Shown: positions 8,894 to 17,842, counted from the stretch's first letter. The stretch: DNA of 64,000 nt from Acidaminobacter sp964416305 (GCA_964416305.1 CAYQDM010000003.1:62001-126000), one strand, 5' to 3'. Numbers and translations are program-made. Notes: generated from the sequence alone by a model not told the origin.

Positions 8894-9640
8894 ATGAACA
8901 TGGAAGCGTCAATAAATTCACCGTCAAAACCAATAACAGTTGTCGTTGTGGTCTTGGCGGCATGCTTGGCACTATTTACCGTCAGCCTGTTCATGACTGA
9001 TTATTTTCGCTTGAAGACGCTGATTTACACCCCGAATGTCTATATGACTGAGGAGATCCTCATAGAACAAATGGGGCTTACCAAGGGGAAGAATCTCGTG
9101 TTTTTGATGTCCGAGCACAGCCTGGAACAGCAATTGATGACGCATCCATTCATAGAAAAAGCTGAAGTCAGCAAGATCTTGCCGTCGGGTATTGAACTTA
9201 ACCTGACTTACAGGACGCCTTTCTTGAGTATTTATAACAGCGGATTTTATATCCTTTTGGATGAGTCCCTGCGGGTACTTGGCGTCGATGAGTCACCACC
9301 TGAAGCGGCAGGTGTTTCAGGGTTTCGCTTCAAAGAGTTTAAAATTGGCGAAAAAATCAAAGTCGAGAATCAGTCGATTTTGGAACGCACTGTGGATTTG
9401 GTATTTTTGATGAAAAAGTCTCACTTGACCTTTACAAATATGATAGAGTATGAAGATGGAAGTGTTCTGATTCAAACACAAGATGGAATAAAAGGAAGCT
9501 TTGGCGAGGTTGAAAACGTAGAACGCAGGTTCAATAATTTCGTCGTAATTTATGAAAATTTAAAAGAGAATGGCACGACGACTGGGCTGATTGACGTCAG
9601 TACGGAAGGCCTTCCAACATTTAAACCGTTTGATCAATAG
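8894..9640 (+). CDS. divIB: DivIB/FtsQ-type division protein with POTRA domain
   Basis: Bitopic division protein of 248 residues. It has a short cytoplasmic tail, a membrane segment (ITVVVVVLAACLALFTVSLF, about residues 16-36), then an extracytoplasmic POTRA-like region (MTEEILIEQMGLTKGKNLVF) and a C-terminal beta domain. It works with FtsL/DivIC in the divisome. Two ATGs compete, 8894 (AGGTGA eight bases upstream) and 8900 (GTGAGG seven bases upstream). The difference is two residues. Position after murG agrees with the B. subtilis order. Confidence 0.85.
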   Translation: MNMEASINSPSKPITVVVVVLAACLALFTVSLFMTDYFRLKTLIYTPNVYMTEEILIEQMGLTKGKNLVFLMSEHSLEQQLMTHPFIEKAEVSKILPSGIELNLTYRTPFLSIYNSGFYILLDESLRVLGVDESPPEAAGVSGFRFKEFKIGEKIKVENQSILERTVDLVFLMKKSHLTFTNMIEYEDGSVLIQTQDGIKGSFGEVENVERRFNNFVVIYENLKENGTTTGLIDVSTEGLPTFKPFDQ

Positions 9641-9653
9641 GAGGTCAACCCGC

Positions 9654-10373
9654 GTGAAAATCGGAAAAGATCAGTTGATGATTGGTTTGATCTGTATTGT
9701 TCTCGGCATTTTTGTGGCCATACAGTTTAAAACAGTACAAAAAAATGTGCTCCAGGGCTTAAGCCCTATTCAAAAGTCAACACAGTTAGTGACGGAACTG
9801 ACAAAGTTAAAAAATGAGAGGGATTTGCTTCAGAGCGAGGTCGAGACATTGGATGCCCGGTTGAAGGAAATCGAAGAAACGGAATCCAAAGGCAGTGTTC
9901 TCATTAAAAACTTGAATGAAGACCTGAATAAGTATAAAGCGTTATCAGGCCTTGTGGACGTTGCGGGACAGGGTATTGAGGTGCTCATTGACAACCCTCA
10001 AAGATCCATTGATTCAGCCTATGAGTCCAATCTGGTTTATGATTATGAACTGATCTTATCCATGGTCAACGAACTTAACGCAGCGGGTGCTGAAGCTATC
10101 AGCATCAATGATCAAAGAGTGCTCAGCACTACAGAAATCAGAGCAGCGGGGGAGAATATCAACGTCAACAAAATCCCCCAGAATCTTCCTCTCGTCATCC
10201 GGGCGATTGGGAACAGCGTAACGCTTGAAAATGCTATCACCAATAGAATGGGCATCGTATCTGAGCTTAGGGACCGAAAATATGTGGTTGAAGTAAAACG
10301 CATGGAGAAAGTCACTATTTTGAAATACGCCGGTGCAGTTGAATTTCGCTACGCCAACATTGTCCAGCAGTAG
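9654..10373 (+). CDS. DUF881 membrane protein, YlxW/YlxX type (first copy)
   Basis: About 239 residues with one N-terminal membrane segment (LMIGLICIVLGIFVAIQF), a coiled coil (about residues 30-85, rich in K, E and L) and a C-terminal DUF881 domain (GQGIEVLIDN, NELNAAGAEAISINDQRV, VIRAIGNS). DUF881 proteins follow divIB in many Gram-positive division clusters. Their function is not established but probably concerns the division or envelope machinery. The GTG at 9654 is chosen because AGGAGG lies just upstream. An upstream in-frame TTG lies inside divIB. Confidence 0.88.
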   Translation: MKIGKDQLMIGLICIVLGIFVAIQFKTVQKNVLQGLSPIQKSTQLVTELTKLKNERDLLQSEVETLDARLKEIEETESKGSVLIKNLNEDLNKYKALSGLVDVAGQGIEVLIDNPQRSIDSAYESNLVYDYELILSMVNELNAAGAEAISINDQRVLSTTEIRAAGENINVNKIPQNLPLVIRAIGNSVTLENAITNRMGIVSELRDRKYVVEVKRMEKVTILKYAGAVEFRYANIVQQ

Positions 10374-10392
10374 CGCAGATGGGGGAAGTCCG

Positions 10393-11121
10393 GTGAAAGT
10401 GAATCGCAGTAAAGCCATAATTATGATGCTGATGATCACGCTGGGAATTCTGATCGCACTTCAGCTGAAGGTCACCAACCTCGGATTTAAATACGTTCAG
10501 ATCTCTGATTTGGATGGACTTCAAAGGACTATCGAAAAGGAAAAAGCTGAAATTGAGCGACTGGTAGCACTTAAGAATCAGCTGCTTGAAAAATCCGAAC
10601 AATATGAAGCCGCTCAAGCTCCGGAGGTATCCTTCGAATCGGTGCTGATAGATGAAATTCGGCTTTACAAAGCTTTTTCGGGATATTCGGAACTGGCCGG
10701 ACCCGGTATCGTGATTATTGTCTCGGACGGCGAAAGAGACCTGCAGGCAGGAGAGGATCCAAATACGCTGATCGTTCATGACTATGACATCAGAGCGCTG
10801 ATCGATGATTTGCGAAACGCCGGCGCTGAAGCCATAGCCATAAACAACCAGAGAATCCTGCTTGGGAAAACGGAACTTTATTGCACAGGACCTACCATAC
10901 GCATCAACAATCAGGTCTTTGCGCAGCCGTATATAATTACAGCCATAGGCAACAGAGACCGGCTGATTGAGATAGCAGAAGGTCCCAGTGGCTATGCCGG
11001 ACTGCTTCGGCAAATTGGACTTTATGTAGAGGTCAATTCGAGTATCAATGTTAAAATTCCGGCTTATGCTGAGTATAAAAATCCCTTGTATTTGAACTTG
11101 TTGGAGGAAATCAAACCATGA
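10393..11121 (+). CDS. DUF881 membrane protein, YlxW/YlxX type (second copy)
   Basis: Tandem paralogue of the preceding gene with the same layout: membrane segment (IIMMLMITLGILIALQL), coiled coil (about residues 30-75), then DUF881 (GPGIVIIVSDGE, DDLRNAGAEAIAINNQRIL, ITAIGNRDRL). The two share motifs but differ widely elsewhere, so the duplication is old. The GTG at 10393 follows a GGGGGAAG site. The stop overlaps the ATG of sbp (ATGA), so translation is probably coupled. The function is unknown, with an envelope or division role inferred from context. Confidence 0.88.
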   Translation: MKVNRSKAIIMMLMITLGILIALQLKVTNLGFKYVQISDLDGLQRTIEKEKAEIERLVALKNQLLEKSEQYEAAQAPEVSFESVLIDEIRLYKAFSGYSELAGPGIVIIVSDGERDLQAGEDPNTLIVHDYDIRALIDDLRNAGAEAIAINNQRILLGKTELYCTGPTIRINNQVFAQPYIITAIGNRDRLIEIAEGPSGYAGLLRQIGLYVEVNSSINVKIPAYAEYKNPLYLNLLEEIKP

Positions 11122-11474
11122 TCATTGCAGTCATTGGCATTATTGTTGGACTTGGTATTGGCTATTTGATACCATTGTCAGTTACAACCAGCTTTGCAAT
11201 CTATTTTTCAGTCGCCATTCTGGCTGCGATCGATTCTGTGTTTGGTGCCATTCGAACCTCAAGGGATGGAACCTTCGACATGGTCATCTTTGTGAGCGGT
11301 TTTTTCACGAATGCCATACTTGCAGCTTTTCTTGCCTATATTGGCGACAATTTGGGTGTGCCAATTTATTATGCCGCTGTATTTGCCTTCGGTGTACGTC
11401 TGTTTAACAATTTGGCGATCATTCGCAGGGATATAATTACAAGTTATCGGCAAAAAATGACAAAAAATACGTGA
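11118..11474 (+). CDS. sbp: Sbp, small basic protein (DUF1290)
   Basis: Membrane protein of 118 residues with about three hydrophobic helices, including the conserved stretch AILAAIDSVFGAIR and a C-terminal FGVRLFNNLAIIRR. In B. subtilis sbp lies between ylxX and ftsA in the division cluster. Here ftsZ follows directly, with no ftsA. The exact function of Sbp is not known. The ATG overlaps the preceding stop. Confidence 0.88.
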   Translation: MIIAVIGIIVGLGIGYLIPLSVTTSFAIYFSVAILAAIDSVFGAIRTSRDGTFDMVIFVSGFFTNAILAAFLAYIGDNLGVPIYYAAVFAFGVRLFNNLAIIRRDIITSYRQKMTKNT

Positions 11475-11488
11475 AAAAGGTATCAAAT

Positions 11489-11530
11489 TTGATTAAATAT
11501 ATTCTTATGTACAATATGTTGTGGTATTAT
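11489..11530 (+). promoter_or_regulatory. Candidate ftsZ promoter region
   Basis: The 117-base gap before ftsZ is AT rich. Two candidates overlap: TTGATT (11489-11494) with TACAAT (11510-11515), whose spacing of 15 is short, and an extended -10 TGgTATTAT (11522-11530) with a poor -35. No palindromic operator was seen. Confidence 0.35.
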
Positions 11531-11591
11531 GAAATTAATATTTAGCGAAAACACAAGATGAATGACATAGAATAGACGAGGGGGCTAAATA

Positions 11592-12728
11592 GTGTTGGAA
11601 TTTGATATCGATATGGAACAATTTGCCCAGATAAAGGTCGTCGGCGTCGGCGGCGGCGGCAGCAATGCTGTCAACCGTATGATTGAGGCTAGCCTGAAGG
11701 GTGTTCAGTTTATCGCCATCAACACGGATAAGCAAGCACTTTATAATTCAAGAGCAGAATATAAAATTCAGATTGGTGAAAAGCTGACCAGAGGCCTTGG
11801 TGCCGGTGCAAATCCTGAAATAGGGAGCAAAGCCGCTGAAGAGAGCCGTGATGATGTGTACCAGGCACTTCAAGGTGCTGATATGGTCTTTATCACTGCC
11901 GGTATGGGCGGCGGTACGGGTACTGGTGCGGCCCCAATAATTGCTGAAATCGCAAAAGAAATGGGTATTTTGACGGTTGGGGTTGTTACAAAACCGTTTA
12001 CATTTGAAGGAAAGCGCCGCATGACCCACGCTGAGCGAGGCATTGATGAGCTCAGAAAACGCGTGGATACCTTGGTTACTATTCCAAATGACCGTCTCCT
12101 CGAGGTTGTAGATAAGCGGACTTCCATAGTCGAAGCGTTTAAAATCGCAGACGACGTACTTAAACAGGGCGTGCAGGGTATTACGGATTTGATTGCGATT
12201 CCAGGTCTCGTCAATCTCGACTTTGCAGACGTAAAGACCATCATGTTTGAGCGAGGTCTCGCTCACATGGGCGTCGGTCGCGCCAGCGGCGACAACAGGG
12301 CTGTTGAAGCTGCCAAGCAGGCCATTCACAGCCCGCTGCTCGAAACGACCATCAATGGGGCAAAGAGCGTCCTCCTGAACATTACGGGCGGTCCTAGCCT
12401 GGGACTTTTAGAAATTAATGAAGCTGCTGAAATTGTTGCCAGAGAAGCAGACGAAGATGCTAATATTATCTTTGGTGCTGTGATTGATGAAACGATCAAG
12501 GATGAGATTAGAATTACGGTTATTGCCACCGGCTTTGAAGATGTTATTAAGAAGGCAGCCATGGATGCTAAGCCTGAACCGGCTGCAATCCAGGAAGAAG
12601 CGCCTGCAGCAGCTGAAACTTCAGTGGCTCAGGAAGCTGCAGCACCGGTTCAGAACGTTGTAAAGAGTTCCGGCGGCAATGAGTCCGGCGAATTTGAAAT
12701 TCCACCATTTTTAAGAAAAAGAAGGTAA
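11592..12728 (+). CDS. ftsZ: FtsZ, tubulin-like division GTPase
   Basis: Forms the Z ring at midcell and hydrolyses GTP. The globular domain is complete with the tubulin signature GMGGGTGTGAAP from residue 104, the VGVGGGGSNAVNRM start of the nucleotide fold and the T7 loop (NLDFADVKTIM). A linker of about 45 residues rich in A, E and P leads to the C-terminal peptide EIPPFLRKRR, the docking site for membrane tethers such as SepF and FtsA. GTG at 11592 follows GAGGGGGC. An in-frame TTG follows directly. A strong terminator lies after the gene. Confidence 0.97.
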   Translation: MLEFDIDMEQFAQIKVVGVGGGGSNAVNRMIEASLKGVQFIAINTDKQALYNSRAEYKIQIGEKLTRGLGAGANPEIGSKAAEESRDDVYQALQGADMVFITAGMGGGTGTGAAPIIAEIAKEMGILTVGVVTKPFTFEGKRRMTHAERGIDELRKRVDTLVTIPNDRLLEVVDKRTSIVEAFKIADDVLKQGVQGITDLIAIPGLVNLDFADVKTIMFERGLAHMGVGRASGDNRAVEAAKQAIHSPLLETTINGAKSVLLNITGGPSLGLLEINEAAEIVAREADEDANIIFGAVIDETIKDEIRITVIATGFEDVIKKAAMDAKPEPAAIQEEAPAAAETSVAQEAAAPVQNVVKSSGGNESGEFEIPPFLRKRR

Positions 12729-12762
12729 CAAGTCGACTGAAAACCACGTTGCTTCAGTCTGG

Positions 12763-12789
12763 GACCACCTGTTCTCAGGTGGTCTTTTG
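12763..12789 (+). terminator. Intrinsic terminator after ftsZ
   Basis: A perfect 9-base stem GACCACCTG / CAGGTGGTC with a TTCT loop is followed by TTTTG. It separates the division cluster from nrdR. Confidence 0.85.
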
Positions 12790-12810
12790 TTAGTAGGGGG
12801 GAGAGCGTAC

Positions 12811-13281
12811 TTGAATTGTCCATATTGTGGTGACAGTGAAACCAAGGTCATTGATACTCGCCCTGCGGATGAGGGCGCGTCGATCCGGAGAAGACGCGAA
12901 TGCACCCAATGCAGGAACCGCTTTACAACCTATGAAAAAATTGAAGAAGTTCCGCTTGTCGTCGTCAAAAAAGACACAACCAGGGAATCCTTCAACCGAA
13001 ACAAACTTCTTGGCGGTATTATAAGGGCCTGTGAAAAACGACCTGTGTCAATGGAGCAGATTGAACATTTGGTAGATTGGATAGAAAAGAAGCTGCAGAA
13101 TACACTGGATCGGGAAGTGTCGTCACAAGCCATCGGGGAGCTGGTGATGCTCAAACTGAAAGAATTGGACGAAGTTGCTTATGTCCGGTTCGCATCGGTC
13201 TACAGGCAGTTTAAAGATATAAACACTTTTGTAGATGAATTGACAAAACTCTTGAATGAAAAAAAACGCCCCGAGCAGTGA
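12811..13281 (+). CDS. nrdR: NrdR, ribonucleotide reductase repressor
   Basis: Zinc ribbon plus ATP-cone repressor that controls ribonucleotide reductase genes according to ATP/dATP. At 156 residues it matches the family. The zinc ribbon is formed by CPYC at the N-terminus and CTQC near residue 31, with RRRREC between, and the ATP cone follows (VVKKDTTRESFNRNKL). The TTG at 12811 is chosen since NrdR proteins begin MxCPxC and a GGGGGGAG site lies upstream. A longer frame from 12787 is less likely. It starts a run with pgeF, the DUF512 gene, der and gpsA. Confidence 0.93.
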   Translation: MNCPYCGDSETKVIDTRPADEGASIRRRRECTQCRNRFTTYEKIEEVPLVVVKKDTTRESFNRNKLLGGIIRACEKRPVSMEQIEHLVDWIEKKLQNTLDREVSSQAIGELVMLKLKELDEVAYVRFASVYRQFKDINTFVDELTKLLNEKKRPEQ

Positions 13282-13290
13282 GGACTTATA

Positions 13291-14079
13291 ATGTCAAATC
13301 TAATTTTTAAATCATTGGAAAAGTTTCCGGACTTGATTGCCGGTATGACGACGCGTCACGGCGGTGTCAGCGAAGGAATCTTTGAGAGCAACAATATGGG
13401 TATTTTAGCAAGCGAACATGACGACAAGGCTATTGTGAATATGAGAGCCATGATCCGCGCATTGCCGGTTCGTCCTTGGAAAGTAGCGGTAACCAGACAG
13501 GTTCACGGCACGCGGTATGCAGTATTGGGTCAGGAGCCGCCGGAATCGGCCTTTGAACCAAATTTTTCGGTTTTTCCGGAAACGGACATCCTGATGACTA
13601 ATGAACCTGGGGTACTACTGATCACCTTCTACGGTGATTGTGTTCCCATCCTGGTTTACGATCCTGAACATAAAGCTGTCGGACTCTGTCACAGCGGATG
13701 GAAAGGGACGTCATTGCGTGCGGCTGAGGCGCTCATAAAGGGAATGATCAAGGCGTACGGCAGTCGTCCGGAAGCCTTGAGCGCTGTTGTGATGCCGGCT
13801 GCGGGTGTCTGCTGCTATGAAGTTGGCTTTGATGTTTCCAGTCTCTTTGAAGCATTCCCGGAGCATCTGATTCCATTTGGCAGCAAGCACAAGATAGACT
13901 TAAAGGGAATCAATGCCGAAATACTCAAATCTTGCGGTGTACCTGCAGAAGCCATCGAAGTATCCCCTTTGTGCACCCTATGTGATGACAGATTTTTTTC
14001 CAATCGAAGAGATGGCGGCCATACCGGCAGGATGGCCGCGTTCGCATGCCTCAAAGATCAAAATGAGGTGATGGTGTGA
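13291..14079 (+). CDS. pgeF: PgeF (YfiH/DUF152), peptidoglycan editing factor / purine nucleoside phosphorylase-like
   Basis: Multicopper polyphenol oxidase-fold protein of 262 residues. Relatives are reported to phosphorolyse or deaminate purine nucleosides, and the E. coli homologue affects peptidoglycan composition. The metal site is visible: RQVHGT (His), GDCVPI (Cys) and CHSGWKGT (His). It begins MSNLIFKSLEKFP and includes the conserved MTTRHGGVSEG. It lies 9 bases after nrdR and its stop overlaps the GTG of the next gene. Confidence 0.9.
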   Translation: MSNLIFKSLEKFPDLIAGMTTRHGGVSEGIFESNNMGILASEHDDKAIVNMRAMIRALPVRPWKVAVTRQVHGTRYAVLGQEPPESAFEPNFSVFPETDILMTNEPGVLLITFYGDCVPILVYDPEHKAVGLCHSGWKGTSLRAAEALIKGMIKAYGSRPEALSAVVMPAAGVCCYEVGFDVSSLFEAFPEHLIPFGSKHKIDLKGINAEILKSCGVPAEAIEVSPLCTLCDDRFFSNRRDGGHTGRMAAFACLKDQNEVMV

Positions 14080-15437
14080 GCAAAGATCGCGGACATATCA
14101 TTTCTAAAGTTGAAGCGGGTTCCATTGCCGAGGAATTGGAAATTGAAGCAGGCGACCGCCTGCTGACTATCAATGGCAAAGAAATCAGGGATGTCCTGGA
14201 TTTTTTGTTTTATTCCGGTGATGACGAGATTGAGATTGAGATCATGAAACCTGATGGTGAAGTCTGGGCCCTCGAAATCGAAAAGGACTTTTATGAGGAG
14301 ATTGGCATTGAATTTGGAAATCCAATTTTGGATGATGCCAAGCATTGCCACAATAATTGTATTTTCTGCTTTATTGATCAGCTTCCAAAAGGCATGCGCC
14401 AGTCCCTTTATTTCAAGGATGACGATTCCAGGCTGTCTTTTTTGCAGGGAAACTATGTCACACTGACGAATGTCAAGGACCAGGATCTCGACAGAATGAT
14501 TGAATATCAGCTGAGTCCTGTGAATGTGTCCATCCATGCAACCAATCCGGAACTTAGGAAACAAATGCTGAACAACCGGTTTGCGGGGGATATTTTGAGC
14601 AGGCTGAAAAAGCTGACCGACAATAGAATAGAAGTCAATGGGCAGATTGTTCTTGTTCCCGGCGTTAATGACGGCCCAGAGCTCGACAGAACGCTGAGTG
14701 ATCTTTCTGAAATTGGTCCCAACCTGGTCAGCGTCGCAGCAGTGCCGGTAGGTATGACAAAATTCAGAGAAGGCTTGGCGCTTTTGACCCTCTATGATCA
14801 AAAATCTGCATCCGGCCTTATAGATCAGGTGTCTCAGTGGCAGGAAAAATTCCTGGAGCAGAGAGGCAGCAGGTTTATACATTTATCAGATGAGTTTTAT
14901 CTGACTGCCGGGCGCGAGGTACCGGCTTTTGAGGCCTATGAGGGCTTCAGACAACTCGAAAATGGCGTCGGTTTAATCCGCAAGTTTGGTACCGAAGTCC
15001 TAGGTGCCCTTGAGAATCTTCCGACAATGTCCGGCAAAGGAAGCGCAGACGGGATTTTGCCGATGGTTACGGTAGATCTGGTAACCGGTACCTTAGCTGG
15101 AGACTTTATGAACAGTTTGGCGGAAGCCATTATGAAACGACTGCCAAATTTGGAACTTAGAGTTCACCCGGTCATCAATCGTTTTTTTGGCGATACCATA
15201 ACGGTAGCGGGACTGGTGACGGGAACGGATCTCTATGAAACGCTGAAATCCAAGCAGAATCTCAAGTGGGTGCTGATGCCGGAAGCCATGCTGAAGTCGG
15301 AGGAAACAGTATTTTTGGACGACTGGACTGTGGCTGTCTTAAGTGAAAAGCTTGAGGCCGACGTGATACCTGTCAAAGTGGAAGGGCAAGCATTGATCGA
15401 TCAGCTGATTGATCTGATTCAGAAGGCATCCACCTAA
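14076..15437 (+). CDS. DUF512 radical SAM protein with N-terminal PDZ-like domain
   Basis: The N-terminal PDZ-like segment spans about residues 5-65 (GSIAEELEIEAGDRLLTING). A radical SAM cluster motif CxxxCxxC follows at C91, C95 and C98, then the SAM domain (VSIHATNPELRKQMLNN) and a C-terminal DUF512 domain (about residues 205-440). The family is common in Clostridia and Cyanobacteria, often beside der, and its substrate is unknown. The Fe-S cluster and SAM chemistry are inferred from the motif. GTG at 14076 overlaps the pgeF stop and follows GAGGTGATG. Confidence 0.88.
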   Translation: MSKDRGHIISKVEAGSIAEELEIEAGDRLLTINGKEIRDVLDFLFYSGDDEIEIEIMKPDGEVWALEIEKDFYEEIGIEFGNPILDDAKHCHNNCIFCFIDQLPKGMRQSLYFKDDDSRLSFLQGNYVTLTNVKDQDLDRMIEYQLSPVNVSIHATNPELRKQMLNNRFAGDILSRLKKLTDNRIEVNGQIVLVPGVNDGPELDRTLSDLSEIGPNLVSVAAVPVGMTKFREGLALLTLYDQKSASGLIDQVSQWQEKFLEQRGSRFIHLSDEFYLTAGREVPAFEAYEGFRQLENGVGLIRKFGTEVLGALENLPTMSGKGSADGILPMVTVDLVTGTLAGDFMNSLAEAIMKRLPNLELRVHPVINRFFGDTITVAGLVTGTDLYETLKSKQNLKWVLMPEAMLKSEETVFLDDWTVAVLSEKLEADVIPVKVEGQALIDQLIDLIQKAST

Positions 15438-15471
15438 GCCTTGTGGAAACAAAAATTCAGGAGTGAACAAG

Positions 15472-16797
15472 ATGAGAAAGCCAATTGTTGCAGTCGTTGG
15501 TCGGCCTAATGTAGGCAAATCGACATTTTTTAATAAAGTAGCGGGAAAGAGAATTTCCATTGTTGAGGATACACCAGGCGTCACCAGGGATAGAATCTAC
15601 GTCGACGCGGAGTGGCTCGACTACAGGTTCACCATGATCGATACCGGAGGCATTGAGCCGGATTCAAAAGACATCATTTTATCGCAGATGCGTGAGCAAG
15701 CCCAGATCGCCATTGATACAGCGGACGTCATCCTGTTTATGATCGACGGCAAAGCTGCTTATACCACAGGGGATGAAGAGATAGCCCTCATGCTTCAACG
15801 GGCAGGAAAACCGGTCATTCTAACGGTCAATAAAGTGGACAACGCGCTGCCGAATGAGTTCTACTATGATTATTACAACCTGGGTTTAGGCGAACCATTC
15901 CTGATCTCAGCGATCAACGTCTTGGGACTCGGCGATCTGCTGGATGAGATTGTCAAGCATTTTCCCAAACCATCGGAAGAAGAGGGCGAGGATGAAACGA
16001 TCCATGTGGCGGTCATTGGAAAGCCAAATGCAGGGAAATCCTCACTGATCAACAGTATTTTAGGAGAGCAGCGCGTCATTGTCAGCGAAATTGCCGGGAC
16101 GACCCGGGATGCCATTGATACGCCTTTCGAATACGGTGAAGATCAGTACGTCTTTATAGACACAGCCGGCATCCGAAGAAAAAGCCGTGTCAATGAGAGC
16201 ATTGAGAAATACAGTATTTTGAGAGCATTGACGGCGATTGAGCGCGCGGATGTCTGCCTCTTGGTTCTGGATGCCACAGAAGGTGTAACGGAACAGGATA
16301 AAAAAATTGCCGGGTATGCACATGAAGCCGGCAAGGGTGTTGTTATTGTCGTCAATAAGTGGGATCTGATTGAGAAGGATAACTACACGTTTAACCAGTT
16401 CGAGAAATTGGTGCGCAATGAGCTGGCTTACATGCAGTACGCGCCGATCCTTTTCGTTTCAGCGGTCACGAAACAGAGGCTGTTCAAATTGCTTGACACT
16501 ATCAAGCACGTTTCAACCGAATGTGCCAAGCGCATTTCGACCGGTATGCTGAATGACGTTCTCAACGAGGCAGTCATGCTGACGCAGCCGCCGTCGGATA
16601 AGGGCAAGCGCCTGAAGATCTATTATATGACTCAGGCATCAGTCAAACCTCCGACGTTCATCTTGTTTGTAAACGACCAGGAACTGGCCCATTTCTCCTA
16701 TGTACGTTATATTGAAAACTTCCTGAGAAAGAATTTTGACTTTATTGGTACGCCAATCCGCTTTATTGTCAGGGAGAAGAAGGAAGTGAAATCTTGA
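15472..16797 (+). CDS. der: Der (EngA), double-GTPase ribosome assembly factor
   Basis: Essential GTPase for late 50S subunit assembly. Two tandem G domains are visible: GRPNVGKST, DTPGVTRDR, DTGG and NKVD in the first, and GKPNAGKSS, GTTRDA, DTAG and NKWD in the second. A KH-like C-terminal domain follows (YYMTQASVKPPTFILFVND). ATG at 15472 has TTCAGGAGTG at good spacing. The in-frame GTG at 15463 is part of that site. Its stop overlaps the TTG of gpsA. Confidence 0.96.
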   Translation: MRKPIVAVVGRPNVGKSTFFNKVAGKRISIVEDTPGVTRDRIYVDAEWLDYRFTMIDTGGIEPDSKDIILSQMREQAQIAIDTADVILFMIDGKAAYTTGDEEIALMLQRAGKPVILTVNKVDNALPNEFYYDYYNLGLGEPFLISAINVLGLGDLLDEIVKHFPKPSEEEGEDETIHVAVIGKPNAGKSSLINSILGEQRVIVSEIAGTTRDAIDTPFEYGEDQYVFIDTAGIRRKSRVNESIEKYSILRALTAIERADVCLLVLDATEGVTEQDKKIAGYAHEAGKGVVIVVNKWDLIEKDNYTFNQFEKLVRNELAYMQYAPILFVSAVTKQRLFKLLDTIKHVSTECAKRISTGMLNDVLNEAVMLTQPPSDKGKRLKIYYMTQASVKPPTFILFVNDQELAHFSYVRYIENFLRKNFDFIGTPIRFIVREKKEVKS

Positions 16798-17831
16798 AGA
16801 TTGCGGTTTTAGGAACCGGCAGCTGGGGCACAGCGCTGGTCAAAGTGCTGCTTGACAATGGTCAGGAAGTAGCGTTTTGGGGTCGCGACCCTCAGCAGAT
16901 CGAATCCATAGGACAAACAAAGCACAACGCGAAGTATCTCAAAGGCGTTGAGCTTATTGGAAAGTTGACTGTGACAGCGGATTTGCTGCAGGCGGTTGCT
17001 GGTGCTGAAATAATAGTTCTCGCCGTTGCCTCTCAAGCAGTCCGAAGTCTTTTGACGCAAATAGATGCTAATCAGATATCTGATGACACCATTTTTGTAA
17101 ATGTATCCAAAGGAATTGAACTCGGGACACATAAGCGGATCTCTGAGATCGTTTTGTCTTTTTTCCCTGGCAACAAGTATGTCGTGCTCTCGGGGCCTTC
17201 TCATGCAGAGGAGGTCTCTGCGGGGATTCCGACTACCCTGGTGTCTTCTTCGACCAGCAGGGCCGCTGCAGAGCGGGTGCAGGACGTCTTTTCGAGCGGA
17301 CTGCTCCGCGTTTATACAAATCCTGATGTCATTGGCGTGGAACTCGGCGGCGCATTGAAAAACATTATTGCGCTGGGGGCCGGGATCAGTGATGGTCTTG
17401 GATTTGGAGACAATTCCAAAGCTGCGCTGATGACTCGGGGTATTGCTGAAATCGCACGCCTCGGGCGTTCGCTCGGCGCCAGCAGTGCTACTTTTCAAGG
17501 GCTCAGCGGCATTGGTGACTTGATAGTCACCTGTACCAGCCTTCACAGCAGAAATCGCAGATTTGGCATGCTGATTGGTCAAGGGGTTTCTGTTGAGAAA
17601 GCGCTTGAGGAGATCAACATGGTCGTCGAAGGCTACTATACCATTCATTCCGCTTATGAACTCTCTCTGATCGGAAACGTTGAAATGCCTATCACAAGAG
17701 AGTTATACAGAATCCTTTACGAAGGTGAAGATGCCAGGGACTCAGTGAAGCGGCTCATGCTCAGAGGGAAGAAACACGAACTCGAAGAGGCGGCCGAAGC
17801 CTTGAAAATTTGGGATGAACCAAGCTTATAG
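16794..17831 (+). CDS. gpsA: GpsA, NAD(P)-dependent glycerol-3-phosphate dehydrogenase
   Basis: Reduces dihydroxyacetone phosphate to sn-glycerol 3-phosphate for phospholipid synthesis in the cytoplasm. The N-terminal dinucleotide loop GTGSWGTA (residues 7-14) is followed by VSKGIE, SGPSHAEE and the catalytic-domain motif GGALKNIIALGAGISDGL, then DNSKAALMTRG. It starts at TTG 16794, inside the der stop, and has the usual length of 345 residues. der-gpsA order is common in Gram-positive genomes. Confidence 0.96.
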   Translation: MKIAVLGTGSWGTALVKVLLDNGQEVAFWGRDPQQIESIGQTKHNAKYLKGVELIGKLTVTADLLQAVAGAEIIVLAVASQAVRSLLTQIDANQISDDTIFVNVSKGIELGTHKRISEIVLSFFPGNKYVVLSGPSHAEEVSAGIPTTLVSSSTSRAAAERVQDVFSSGLLRVYTNPDVIGVELGGALKNIIALGAGISDGLGFGDNSKAALMTRGIAEIARLGRSLGASSATFQGLSGIGDLIVTCTSLHSRNRRFGMLIGQGVSVEKALEEINMVVEGYYTIHSAYELSLIGNVEMPITRELYRILYEGEDARDSVKRLMLRGKKHELEEAAEALKIWDEPSL

Positions 17832-17842
17832 AACGGTAAAAC

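Noticed and set aside
14058..14882. Open frame of 274 codons on the minus strand opposite the DUF512 gene
   Set aside because: The plus strand carries the radical SAM motif; the antisense product has no recognisable feature.
16809..17648. Open frame of 279 codons on the minus strand opposite gpsA
   Set aside because: Fully inside the conserved gpsA gene, without a motif or ribosome site.
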